Positions 18,862-26,476 are shown, numbered from the stretch's first letter. The stretch is DNA of 64,000 nt from Betaproteobacteria bacterium (GCA_016720065.1 JADJXY010000002.1:571001-635000); one strand, 5' to 3'. A program made the numbers and translations. The notes: generated by a model from the letters alone, not told the origin.

Positions 18862-19159
18862 AGAGCGGGATGCGCTGACGGGCAATGGCGGCGAGCAGAA
18901 CCGGGTTGCGCACCGCGGATGGCATCACGAGATCGACCGGGCGGCCCAGAAGCGACTCCAGGCCGTACTTGAGATCGAAATAGTCCGCAAAGCTGTTCGC
19001 CTCCGGGCTGTCGTCAAATTCCACCAGGAAATCAGCATCGCTGGATTTCGGATCAAAGCCATCTCCGGTCGCCGAGCCGAATAAATCCAGCCAGAGCACA
19101 TGGTGCGCACGGCAGAGTTCGACGATCTGTGCTTCCTTGCTGGCGACGGCTGGGTGCAT
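18851..19159 (-). CDS. mntA: MntA-like minimal nucleotidyltransferase antitoxin
   Basis: A 102-residue protein of the MNT family. The GS-x10-DxD motif is seen as LFGSATGDGFDPKSSDADFL near residues 26-45, with both aspartates. Proteins of this type neutralise HepT by AMPylation. It is first in the pair and overlaps hepT by 11 bp. The 216 bp between its start and the next feature (19160-19375) carry no gene I can support and should hold the promoter. Confidence 0.9.
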   Translation of the reverse strand: MHPAVASKEAQIVELCRAHHVLWLDLFGSATGDGFDPKSSDADFLVEFDDSPEANSFADYFDLKYGLESLLGRPVDLVMPSAVRNPVLLAAIARQRIPLYGA

Positions 19160-19375
19160 GGCGATGCGGGTCGTTTGGGGCGATGAGAAGGAATGCTAAC
19201 TCCTTATGGCTGGTCTGTCTCGGTGCCTTGTTTCACGACTCGGGGCGCCAGGAGGAGCGGGGCGCACGATCCGGTAAAAAGTCATTTTCAGTCTCACCCC
19301 GTGAGACTCCCGGCCGGCAGACTCTCGCCATCGCCCCCCAAGGAGAAAGCCCTGCCGCGCCTTGATGAAACGTCC

Positions 19376-19549
19376 ATGACCAAGATCTCCAAGCTGATGA
19401 CCAAGGCCGAAGAGCAGGCGGCTTACGATGCGTGGCAGCTGTCAAGCCCCGGCCAAGCCTGCGCCGACACCATCCATGGCACCAGCCGTTTTCCCCTCAA
19501 CCGGACATCTGTGCTTGGCAGAAAAGCGGACATTTCTGCTTTGGATTGA
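19376..19549 (+). pseudogene. Possible fragment of a small antitoxin-like gene
   Basis: The ATG at 19376 opens MTKISKLMTKAEEQAAYDAW, which resembles the start of short stability-determinant or ParD-like antitoxins. From about codon 22 the sequence becomes unrelated and ends after 58 residues within IS-like repeats. I infer a truncated gene joined to debris; the identification is weak. Confidence 0.35.
19501..19546. repeat. Putative insertion-sequence end remnant
   Basis: Two imperfect direct repeats, CGGACATCTGTGCTTGG and CGGACATTTCTGCTTTGG, lie 28 bases apart directly before the point where cas6e similarity begins. Paired short repeats of this kind occur at the ends of IS21-like elements. 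No transposase is attached, so this would be a relic left when the upstream cas genes were removed. The call rests on the repeat pattern only. Confidence 0.4.
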
Positions 19550-19965
19550 CAGCCAATCCCGTGGTGACTGTTACCCGCGATGGCAAGTCAAAGCGCCACG
19601 ACGTCGTGATGCAGGAGAAGAAGCGCCTGCTTCAGGCGCGTGGCCTTGCCCGATGGGATGAGTGGCAGGACGAAGAGAGGCCAGGGATGTATGAAATAGC
19701 TCATGAAACCTGCGGCAAATGGTTGGAGGAGCGCGGAAAGCGGCTTGGGTTTGAGGCAGACCAGAACAGCCTTTCGATCGAGGCATATCAGCAGCACCGT
19801 GGCAAAAAAGAGGCGCTACGTTTCAGTACTGTGGATTTTTCCGGCACGCTTACGGTAGTCGCCCCTGATACCTTTGCCGGCGCCCTTTTCGACGGTATCG
19901 GTCACGCCAAAGCCTTCGGCTGCGGCCTGTTGCTGGTGCGGCGAGCGGACGGTGTTCCGGGGTGA
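19546..19965 (+). pseudogene. cas6e: C-terminal part of type I-E CRISPR endoribonuclease Cas6e (CasE)
   Basis: About 139 residues from LTANPVVTVTRDGKSKRHDV to the stop match the C-terminal two-thirds of Cas6e. The family signatures are the ANPV strand, the KRHDVVM segment, LRFSTVDFSGTLTV, and above all GIGHAKAFGCGLLLV, the glycine-rich loop that closes the second ferredoxin fold. The N-terminal RAMP fold with the catalytic His is missing and is replaced by IS-like repeats. No cas3, cse1, cse2, cas7 or cas5 precedes it. An in-frame ATG at 19432 would give an unrelated 38-residue leader. The product cannot be a working crRNA nuclease. A toxin-antitoxin pair, then cas1e, follows. Confidence 0.88.
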
Positions 19966-19966
19966 A

Positions 19967-19990
19967 TTGTGCTATCGTTTGATAGCACAA
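19967..19990. promoter_or_regulatory. Perfect 10-bp palindrome, likely operator of the toxin-antitoxin pair
   Basis: TTGTGCTATC, four bases GTTT, then GATAGCACAA form a perfect inverted repeat that begins 1 bp after the cas6e stop and ends 21 bp before the antitoxin ATG. Phd-type antitoxins autoregulate by binding such palindromes. No T-run follows, so an operator is more likely than a terminator. Confidence 0.65.
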
Positions 19991-20011
19991 ACCAAGGCTG
20001 GGAGTCCCACC

Positions 20012-20335
20012 ATGCACACCTTCACCGTCCGCGATCTACGTGAACATACCGGCGAACTGATCCGGGGCGCCGAGAACGGCGAGTTGTCGGTCATCACCAA
20101 GCACGGCACGCCCGTCTTTGTCGCCGTGCCCTTTGACGAAACCCTGCTCCGCGAAGGCGTCGGGATGGCACTGGCAATCAAGCTGTTCGACGAAGAGCGT
20201 ATTTCCCTGGGCCGCGCGGCCAAGCTGGCGGGTCTTTCAGTCAGCGAAATGATCGACATGCTGGGCCGGCACGGCATCGCCGTGATTCGCACCACCGACG
20301 AAGATCTGGAGCGCGAGCTTGGTGACTTCAGTTAG
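20012..20335 (+). CDS. Antitoxin: Phd-like domain fused to UPF0175 domain
   Basis: A 107-residue protein. Residues 1-45 (MHTFTVRDLREHTGELI, VITKHGTPVFVAVPF) match the Phd/YefM DNA-binding and dimerisation fold. Residues about 50-100 (ALAIKLFDEERISLGRAAKL, then LSVSEMIDMLGRHGIAVI) match UPF0175, a helix-turn-helix family regularly paired with DUF3368 toxins. GGGAG lies 8 bases before the ATG. It overlaps the toxin start by 14 bp. The pair is intact and sits exactly between the remains of cas6e and cas1e. Confidence 0.85.
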   Translation: MHTFTVRDLREHTGELIRGAENGELSVITKHGTPVFVAVPFDETLLREGVGMALAIKLFDEERISLGRAAKLAGLSVSEMIDMLGRHGIAVIRTTDEDLERELGDFS

Positions 20336-20816
20336 GATCGTCGTCGCCGATGCCGGGCCGTTGATCGCGCTGGGGCGGCTGGGTGCCTTGCACCTGCTGC
20401 CCGCCCTGTTCGCGGAAGTCCAGGTGACCGCCACGGTGCTAGCCGAGTGTGCGGCGCGCCCGGGCTTTATCGATGCGCAGCGCATCGAGCAGGCGGTACG
20501 CGATGGATGGCTCAAGCCCTGTGACGATCAGTTTGAAAAGCCGAGCGGGCGCCTTGATCCAGGAGAAGCGAGCGCCGTTGCCCGCGCCTTGGAAATCGAT
20601 GCCGGCTTGCTGCTCGATGATCGCGCAGCGGTGGTCTATGCGCGTGCCTTGGGTCTGAAGGTGATCGGCACTTTGGGTCTGCTGGTGCTGGCCAAGCGGC
20701 GAGGCCTGATCGAGCAGGTAGCGACCCTGATCGGCCAGTTGCAGGTAGGCGGTCATTATCTTGGCCCCAGCGCGGTACAGGCGGCGTTACATGCAGCGGG
20801 CGAGGCCGCCAACTGA
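20322..20816 (+). CDS. DUF3368 PIN-like toxin
   Basis: A 164-residue protein with PIN-domain acidic residues in order: VADAGPLIAL (Asp), ATVLAEC (Glu), DPGEASAVARAL (Glu) and LLLDDRAAVVYAR (Asp pair). DUF3368 proteins are predicted RNases acting as toxins of UPF0175 antitoxins. GTG at 20322 is chosen; TTG at 20319 is also possible. It overlaps the antitoxin by 14 bp, and its last 26 bp overlap the start of the cas1e fragment in another frame, so the module is woven into the former cas operon. Confidence 0.85.
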   Translation: MTSVRIVVADAGPLIALGRLGALHLLPALFAEVQVTATVLAECAARPGFIDAQRIEQAVRDGWLKPCDDQFEKPSGRLDPGEASAVARALEIDAGLLLDDRAAVVYARALGLKVIGTLGLLVLAKRRGLIEQVATLIGQLQVGGHYLGPSAVQAALHAAGEAAN

Positions 20817-21069
20817 CACCATCCTGCCGCCGCTCAAACCCATTCCCATCAAGGAGCGCATGTCGGTCATCTTCGTAGAGAAGGGCGAGATCGACGTGGT
20901 GGATGGCGCCTTCGTGGTGGTGGATTGTCTTGGGGAGCGGGTGCGGCCGGTGCTCACCCACATCCCTGTCGGCGGTGTTGCCTGCATCATGCTGGAGCCC
21001 GGAACCCGGGTTTCCCATCGGGCCGCCGCGTTGGCGGCACGGGTTGGCACGCTGCTGGTGTGGGTGGGG
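20791..21069 (+). pseudogene. cas1e: N-terminal fragment of type I-E integrase Cas1e
   Basis: From ATG 20791 the frame reads ILPPLKPIPIKERMSVIFVE, IDVVDGAFVVVD, THIPVGGVACIMLEPGTRVS and LAARVGTLLVWVG, a very close match to the first 80 residues of Cas1e. About five extra residues (within CLGERVRPVL) precede THIPVGG. Similarity stops at WVG (21069). The frame continues without resemblance through a CRISPR repeat to 21513. The catalytic C-terminal domain and cas2 are gone. The start lies inside the toxin gene, as expected for an operon gene that was translationally coupled to it. Confidence 0.9.
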
Positions 21070-21082
21070 GTCCATTTCATGG

Positions 21083-21111
21083 GTGTTCCCCACGCCCGTG
21101 GGGAGGAGTTA
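21083..21111 (+). CRISPR. Solitary degenerate type I-E CRISPR repeat
   Basis: GTGTTCCCCACGCCCGTGGG and the next nine bases form a 29-base unit with a perfect 7-bp stem (CCCCACG/CGTGGGG). It matches the common I-E repeat type beginning GTGTTCCCC and ending GATGAACCG, except that the last part reads GAGGAGTTA, as in degenerate terminal repeats. No second repeat follows at 29+32 bases or elsewhere in 21112-21300. It lies 13 bp after the end of cas1e similarity, so a deletion joined cas1e to the distal end of the former array. Confidence 0.75.
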
Positions 21112-21291
21112 CTGCTCCAGGCGTTTCTCCCTCGATTGCGAGGAGAGGTCAGGACGAATGCGATTGCGCATCCTGAACGGCTCGGCTCGGAGTACAGGCA
21201 TCCCGAACTCATCGTTCTGCAGGGCCTTCTCATTTTGGGCGTAAGGGAACGCGAGACCCCGGAAGTCCGGGGGCTTTCCTGGAATGAATCC

Positions 21292-21480
21292 TCAGGCCTG
21301 TGGATCGCCTGCGTTCGCGGTCTTGAGCGCGTCGGCGCGCTTTTGCGCGCGCTTGGCCATTTCAGCTGCGTCCTCTTCGGGAACGCTGAGGCTGAGGCTC
21401 AGGAGTTCCGCCAGATCGAGGCGCTGCTCGGGGGGCAGCTTGAGCGCTGCGTCCAGTATCTGCTGATAGCCTTGGGTCAT
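21292..21480 (-). CDS. Short addiction-module antitoxin-like protein, no partner
   Basis: A 62-residue acidic, helical protein: YQQILDAALKLPPEQRLDLA, then ELLSLSLSVPEED. The ALxLPxxxRxxLAExLL pattern is that of the small addiction-module component family usually paired with a RelE-like toxin. GGAG lies upstream of the ATG. No toxin gene follows at 21291 or below; the downstream sequence is CRISPR debris. It may be an orphan antitoxin. Bases 21481-21611 contain no gene. Confidence 0.6.
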   Translation of the reverse strand: MTQGYQQILDAALKLPPEQRLDLAELLSLSLSVPEEDAAEMAKRAQKRADALKTANAGDPQA

Positions 21481-21611
21481 GTTGTCTACTCCGCGTATTG
21501 GGCTGAAGTATGACGTCGGGAGACAGCGTCGCTAATATCCGGCTACCGACTAAACGATGCTCATGGGCCCGGTGATGGCTACGTGGCGTTGAATGGCGGC
21601 GGGCTTGCCGC

Positions 21612-22646
21612 CTACCGCAACCCCTCCACCTTGCCGCCAGCGCCTTCAGCCGCCCGCCCCTTGATCGCTTCCGCCAGTTGAAACACCGCCATGGCGTAGA
21701 AGCTGGAGCGGTTGTAGCGGGTGATGACGTAGAAATTCTCGAAGCCCAGCCAGTATTCGGTTTCCCGGCCGGGGGAGACGAGGTCCACCAGGGTGACCGT
21801 GGCCTCCGGGGGGGCTTCGCTGGTGATGCCTTTTTCGGCCAGGGTGGCGACGCTGAGGCTGGGGCGGATGCCGGCTTCCAGGAAGGCGGGGTCCGGTGGT
21901 GCGGCGGTCAGGGCCGGGACGGCGACGGGCTGGCCGGCCTGCCAGCCGTGGCGCTCCAGGAAGCGGGCGACGCTGCCGATGGCGTCGACGGTGCTGCCGC
22001 CCAGGTCGATGCGCGCGTCGCCGTCGAAATCCACCGCGTAGCGGCGCTGGCTGCCGGGCATGAACTGGGGGATGCCGATGGCGCCGGCGAAGGAGCCTTT
22101 GACGGCCAGGGGGTCGAGGCCGTTTTCCCGGGTGAGGAGGAGGAACTGCTCCAGTTCGGTGCGGAAGAATTCGGCCCGCGGGGGGTAGTCGAAGGCCAGG
22201 GTGGCCAGGGCTTCCAGGACGCCGAAGCCGCCGGTGTTGCGACCGTATTCGGTTTCCACGCCGATGATGGCGACGATGATCTCCTCCGGCACGCCGTAGA
22301 GGGCCGTGGCGCGGGCCAGGGTTTCGCGGTGCTCGGCCCAGAAGCGCGCGCCGCCTTCGATGCGCCGTTCGTTGAGGAAGCGGGGGCGGTAGCGTTCCCA
22401 GGAGCGTTGCAGGGGAGAACTGGGGGGGCGGATCAGTTGCAGCACCTTGGGGTTGGAGTGGATGCGGGCAAAGAGGCCGAGCAGGGCTTCGGTCTCGAAA
22501 CCCTGGCGCTGGGCGAAGTCGCGGGCGAAGGCGACGGCTTCGGGCTGGTCGGCGAAGCTGGGCTTGGGCGCGGGGCGGGCGGCGAGGGCGGGAGGGGTAG
22601 GCAGGGCGGCCGCGACGAGCAGGGCGGCGGCGAGAATTCGTTTCAC
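21612..22646 (-). CDS. mltB: Membrane-bound lytic murein transglycosylase B
   Basis: A 344-residue periplasmic enzyme with a signal peptide (ILAAALLVAAALPTPPALA). It cleaves the MurNAc-GlcNAc bond of peptidoglycan with formation of 1,6-anhydro-MurNAc. The catalytic Glu lies in IIVAIIGVETEYGRNTGG, and the family motif AGAIGIPQFMPGSQRRYAVD follows. There is no lipobox Cys after the signal, so it may be a soluble variant. The C-terminal DGDARIDLGGSTVDAIGSVA is typical of the SLT_2 domain. It runs in the same direction as, and 22 bp after, the transglutaminase gene, so a shared transcript is possible. Confidence 0.93.
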   Translation of the reverse strand: MKRILAAALLVAAALPTPPALAARPAPKPSFADQPEAVAFARDFAQRQGFETEALLGLFARIHSNPKVLQLIRPPSSPLQRSWERYRPRFLNERRIEGGARFWAEHRETLARATALYGVPEEIIVAIIGVETEYGRNTGGFGVLEALATLAFDYPPRAEFFRTELEQFLLLTRENGLDPLAVKGSFAGAIGIPQFMPGSQRRYAVDFDGDARIDLGGSTVDAIGSVARFLERHGWQAGQPVAVPALTAAPPDPAFLEAGIRPSLSVATLAEKGITSEAPPEATVTLVDLVSPGRETEYWLGFENFYVITRYNRSSFYAMAVFQLAEAIKGRAAEGAGGKVEGLR

Positions 22647-22668
22647 AGGATTTTCCTTGTTGTTTGGG

Positions 22669-24600
22669 TTACAGCGCAGCCAGGGCTGCGCGCAGTTCGG
22701 TCAGGTCGGGCCGGGGGCCGTAGCGGGCCGTGCAATAGGCCTCGGCCAGCCGCAGGACCGGCCAGGCCAGTTCAGGGCGCTCGCGGGCCAGGCGGTGGGC
22801 CAGGGCCAGCGGGGTTTCGCCCGGCAGGGGGCTGACCCGGCGGCGTTCCAGCCGGCGCAGGGCGCGGCGCCAGAGACGCAGCGCGGGGTCGGTCGGCGGG
22901 CGGGCGGCCAGGGCCCAGGCCACCAGGATGAGGACGCCCAGGCCGCAGGCGGCGGCCAGCAGGGCCACCAGACCCCGCCAGTCGGCATCCGGCAGGCCCA
23001 GCCAGGCCAGGAAGTCTTTTTGGCGGTCGGGATTGTAGCCGAGGACATACTGGTTCCAGGTGTTGTTGAGGGCCTCCCAGCGGTAGCGCAAATCCCGCAG
23101 CCAGGCGGCATCGAGCCGGGCCAGCCCCGGCAGGGGATCGCCGGCCGGGACGGCGGCGGCAACGCCGGCTTCGACCCGGGCCGGGGCCACGGCGGCAGTG
23201 GGGTCGATGCGGGTCCAGCCCTTGTCGGGCAGCCAGACTTCGGCCCAGGCGTGGGCGTCGGATTGGCGCACCACCCAGTAGCCGTCCACCGGGTTGGGCT
23301 CGCCCCCCTGGTAGCCGCCCACCACCCGGGCGGGCACGCCGGCGGCCCGCATGAGGAAGACGAAGCCCGAGGCGTAGTGCTCGCAGAAGCCGCGCCGCGT
23401 GGCGAAGAGGAAGTCGTCTACGCCGTTCTGCCCCAGGAGGGGCGGTTGCAGGGTGTAGACGAAGCCGCCCTCGGAAAACAGCGCCAGGGCTCGGGCCACC
23501 AGGGCGTCGCCGGCCTCGCCGGAGGCACGCCATTCCGCCGCCAGGGCGCGGGCGCGGGGGTTGCCGCCGGGGGGCAGCCTGAGGTTGCGCTCCAGGGCGG
23601 CGGGGCTCTCTTCGCGGTTGAAGCGGTAGTCGAGGGTGGATTCGAAGCGCAGGCGCAGGCGCTGGCGCACCAGGGTGCGGGAGATGGCGGCCAGGGCAGG
23701 GGAAAGCCGGGCATCCGCCGGCAGGGCGAGGGGGGCGTCCAGAGCCAGGAGCCAGGCCTGCTGGTGGGCTTCCAGGGTGGTTTCGTAGGCGATGCGGGGG
23801 CCGCGGGCCTCGATGCGGGGCGCTTCTCCGGGCTCCGGCTGGCGCTGCCAGGCCTGCCCGTCGAAGCGCTCGAAAACCGGGCCGCGCCAGTACAGGCCGT
23901 CCCGCTCCGGCGGGGTACTGTCGAAACGCACCCGGAAGGCGATTTCGCCCGACAGCACCAGATTGGCGATGCTGCCCGGAGAAACCTGCTCCGGCAGGCC
24001 GCTGCGGGCGTTGCTGGCGTCCTGGGGCAGCCCCCACAAGGGGCCGGCGACGCGGGGGAAGAGCAGGTACAGGACGAGCATGAAGGGGGCCGCCTGGAGG
24101 GTGAGCAGGCCGGCGTAGGCCAGACTCGCCCGGGGCGTGCTGGCGGGGCCGCCGTGCAGCCGGACCAGGGTTGCCGTGGCGACCACCTGGGCGGCCAGGA
24201 GCCACAGGCCGGTGGCGATGCTCTGGGAGTAAAAATAGTGGGTCAGCAGCAGAAAGTAGGCCAGGAAGACGACCACGTGGGCATCGCGCCGGTGCTTGAG
24301 TTCCAGGAGCTTCAGGGCCATGAAGAGCACCAGCATGGCGACCCCGGCGTCGCGGCCGAAGAGGGTGCGGAATTCGAAAAGGATTCCCCCGCAGCCCGCG
24401 GCCACGGCCAGGAAGAGCACCCAGCGGGCCGGCGGCGGGGTGCCCCGCCGCCACAGCGCGACCGCGGCGGCGAGCCCGCCGGCTGCGGCCAGCAGCAGCC
24501 AGGGGGGCAGGTGCTCGGCGTGGGGCAGGGTGGCGGCCAGGGCGGTGGCGAACAGCCAGGGCTGGCAGGCCCGTTCCAGGGGGACGGCGGGGCGCTTCAC
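22669..24600 (-). CDS. TgpA-like membrane transglutaminase
   Basis: A 643-residue protein. The N-terminal third has about six membrane segments (for example WLLLAAAGGLAAAVALW, VVFLAYFLLLTHYFY, LLTLQAAPFMLVLYLLF). A periplasmic transglutaminase-like domain follows with the triad Cys in TRRGFCEHYASGF, His in SDAHAWAEVW and Asp in WTRIDPT, then another membrane helix (LVALLAAACGLGVLILVAW) and a DUF4129-like tail. The GTG at 24600 overlaps the stop of the DUF58 gene (GTGA). The moxR - DUF58 - transglutaminase order is a widely conserved operon of unknown exact function in the envelope. TgpA is essential in Pseudomonas aeruginosa. Confidence 0.92.
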   Translation of the reverse strand: MKRPAVPLERACQPWLFATALAATLPHAEHLPPWLLLAAAGGLAAAVALWRRGTPPPARWVLFLAVAAGCGGILFEFRTLFGRDAGVAMLVLFMALKLLELKHRRDAHVVVFLAYFLLLTHYFYSQSIATGLWLLAAQVVATATLVRLHGGPASTPRASLAYAGLLTLQAAPFMLVLYLLFPRVAGPLWGLPQDASNARSGLPEQVSPGSIANLVLSGEIAFRVRFDSTPPERDGLYWRGPVFERFDGQAWQRQPEPGEAPRIEARGPRIAYETTLEAHQQAWLLALDAPLALPADARLSPALAAISRTLVRQRLRLRFESTLDYRFNREESPAALERNLRLPPGGNPRARALAAEWRASGEAGDALVARALALFSEGGFVYTLQPPLLGQNGVDDFLFATRRGFCEHYASGFVFLMRAAGVPARVVGGYQGGEPNPVDGYWVVRQSDAHAWAEVWLPDKGWTRIDPTAAVAPARVEAGVAAAVPAGDPLPGLARLDAAWLRDLRYRWEALNNTWNQYVLGYNPDRQKDFLAWLGLPDADWRGLVALLAAACGLGVLILVAWALAARPPTDPALRLWRRALRRLERRRVSPLPGETPLALAHRLARERPELAWPVLRLAEAYCTARYGPRPDLTELRAALAAL

Positions 24601-25553
24601 GGGTGGCGGGCCAGGGCTTCCAGGCAGCGGCGGCGCTGCGCTTCGCCCAGGGCGGGGGGGATATGGACGCCGGGGAGTGCGAGGCCGTAGGCGATGCCGG
24701 CTTCCTCGGCGGCCAGCACCCAGCCGGCCAGGATGGAAAGGCGGCGTTCCGCGTCGCCGGCTTCGGCCAGGCTGTCCCAATCGAGCAGGAGTTCGCTGCC
24801 CGTGCCGCCCTGAAACAGCTTGACCGGCAGCGGCACCTGCGGGGCGCCCCGGGCAGCGGCTTTCCAGGCCACGTGGCGCAGGGAATCGGCCGGCTGGCGG
24901 GGGCGGAAACCGGCGAAATCCTCCTGGCCCTCGCGGCCGCGCCGCTCGCCGGAATGTGCCGCGGCGGCGGGATCGGGCAGGGGGGTGGCGAGGGGCTGCG
25001 GATACACCAGGCAGCTCATGGCCGGGCGGGGGTAGCACCAGGCGACGAAGAGCCCCAGGGGGTAGCGGGTCTCCAGCCGCACCCGGGGCAGTTCCAGCAG
25101 GCCGCGCCGCAGGGCCGGCAGGGCCAGGGCGATCCGGGTCTGGCCCGCGGCGGGGACGTCGCAATGCACCGGCGGCCCCTCCCCCGCCGCAAGCTGGAGC
25201 GCCAGACGCGGCTGGGCCCGGGCGTTGGCCAGGTGGAGGGGAAAGTGCGCCGTTTCTCCGGCAAAGACCGGCTCCGCCCGGCCCGGGGTGACGGCCAGGC
25301 CCACCAGGTTGCGAAAGCCATGCACCATTCCGGTGAGCCCCAGGCCGGCCAGGAGGAAGACCAGGGCGTGCCCCAGGGCCAGGCCGTAGTTGATCGCCCC
25401 CAGGAGCATCACCGCCAGGGCGGCGGCGAAGAGCAAGCCGGCCCGGGAGGGCAGGATGAAGATGCGGCGCTGGCCCAGGACGACGGTGCCGGTGCCGTCG
25501 CTCTGGCGCCAGCGGAACAGCCGGTCGGCCAGGGAGGCCGGCAGGAGGCTCAC
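24597..25553 (-). CDS. DUF58 domain protein
   Basis: A 318-residue protein with two membrane helices near the N-terminus (AGLLFAAALAVMLLGAINYG and GHALVFLLAGLGLTGMVHGF) and a C-terminal DUF58 region (RRGREGQEDFAGFRPRQPAD, then LRHVAWKAAARG), which is the usual von Willebrand-like signature. DUF58 proteins work with MoxR ATPases. The start overlaps moxR by 4 bp and the stop overlaps the transglutaminase GTG by 2 bp. Confidence 0.9.
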   Translation of the reverse strand: MSLLPASLADRLFRWRQSDGTGTVVLGQRRIFILPSRAGLLFAAALAVMLLGAINYGLALGHALVFLLAGLGLTGMVHGFRNLVGLAVTPGRAEPVFAGETAHFPLHLANARAQPRLALQLAAGEGPPVHCDVPAAGQTRIALALPALRRGLLELPRVRLETRYPLGLFVAWCYPRPAMSCLVYPQPLATPLPDPAAAAHSGERRGREGQEDFAGFRPRQPADSLRHVAWKAAARGAPQVPLPVKLFQGGTGSELLLDWDSLAEAGDAERRLSILAGWVLAAEEAGIAYGLALPGVHIPPALGEAQRRRCLEALARHP

Positions 25554-26476
25554 GGGATGGGCACCGTCCGGATGAGGGCGGCCATGTCCTCGCTGCGCGC
25601 CTGACCGCTGCCCTGGGCGGAGCGCAGGCGGTGGCAGGCCACGGCCGCCAGGACCGCCTGCACGTCGTCGGGCAGCACCAGGCGGCGGCCGTCCAGCCAG
25701 GCCCAGGCGCGGGCCGCGGCGAGCAGCGCGAGGCCCGCCCGGGGGCTCAGGCCGTGGCGCCAGGCCGGGTCGCGCCGGGTGGCCTCGACCAGGGCCTGGA
25801 GGTAGTCGATCAGCGCCGGGGAGGCATGCACGGCCGCCGCTTCGTCCTGGTAGGCCAGCAATTGGGCGGGGCTCACCAGGGGGGTGAGGCGATCCGCCGA
25901 TTCCCGCCGGCCGCCGACGGCCAGGAGGGACTTTTCCGCTTCGCGATCGGGGTAGCCGAGTTCGAGGCGCATGAGAAAGCGGTCGAGCTGGGATTCCGGC
26001 AGGGGGAAGGTGCCGATCTGATGGGCGGGATTCTGGGTGGCGATGACGAAGAACGGCGCCGGCAGGGGACGGGTTTCGCCTTCGGCCGTGACCTGGCGTT
26101 CTTCCATGGCTTCCAGCAGGGCGCTCTGGGTCTTGGGGGTGGCGCGGTTGATCTCGTCCGCCAGCACCACCTGGGCGAAGACCGGCCCGGGCAGGAAGCG
26201 GAAGGCGCCGCTCTCGCGGTCAAAAATGGAGACGCCGGTGATGTCCGCCGGCAGGAGGTCGCTGGTGAATTGCACGCGGGAAAAATCCAGGCCGAGAAGG
26301 CGGGCGAGGGCGTGGGCCAGCGTGGTCTTGCCCACCCCGGGAATGTCCTCGATCAACAGGTGCCCCCGGGCCAGCAGGCAGGCCAGGGCGAGGCGGATTT
26401 CCGCGGCCTTGCCGAGGACGATGCCGGAAGCGGCGGCCAGGACCGGAGCGAGGGGCGAAGCGGCGGTGGCGAGCAT
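25550..26476 (-). CDS. moxR: MoxR-family AAA+ ATPase
   Basis: A 308-residue ATPase: Walker A LIEDIPGVGKTTLAHALA (about residue 44), Walker B VVLADEINRATPKTQSALLE, sensor 1 FFVIATQNP, then PLPESQLDRFLMRLELGYPD. It is a chaperone-like ATPase presumed to assist assembly or activation of the neighbouring DUF58 and transglutaminase proteins. First gene of the three-gene operon. Bases 26477-26712 upstream are non-coding and hold the divergent promoters of this operon and putA. Confidence 0.93.
   Translation of the reverse strand: MLATAASPLAPVLAAASGIVLGKAAEIRLALACLLARGHLLIEDIPGVGKTTLAHALARLLGLDFSRVQFTSDLLPADITGVSIFDRESGAFRFLPGPVFAQVVLADEINRATPKTQSALLEAMEERQVTAEGETRPLPAPFFVIATQNPAHQIGTFPLPESQLDRFLMRLELGYPDREAEKSLLAVGGRRESADRLTPLVSPAQLLAYQDEAAAVHASPALIDYLQALVEATRRDPAWRHGLSPRAGLALLAAARAWAWLDGRRLVLPDDVQAVLAAVACHRLRSAQGSGQARSEDMAALIRTVPIP

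Noticed and set aside
19951..19966. GGTGTTCCGGGGTGAA near the cas6e stop as another CRISPR repeat
   Set aside because: Only the first few bases resemble the repeat; there is no stem and it is still coding for the Cas6e end.
21112..21300. Search for further CRISPR repeats
   Set aside because: No second copy of the hairpin unit appears at the expected 61-base spacing or elsewhere, so no array is claimed.
20761..21513. One 250-codon gene covering the whole frame from 20761
   Set aside because: Only residues from 20791 to 21069 match Cas1e; the rest runs through a CRISPR repeat and the antisense of another small gene, so the open frame is accidental.
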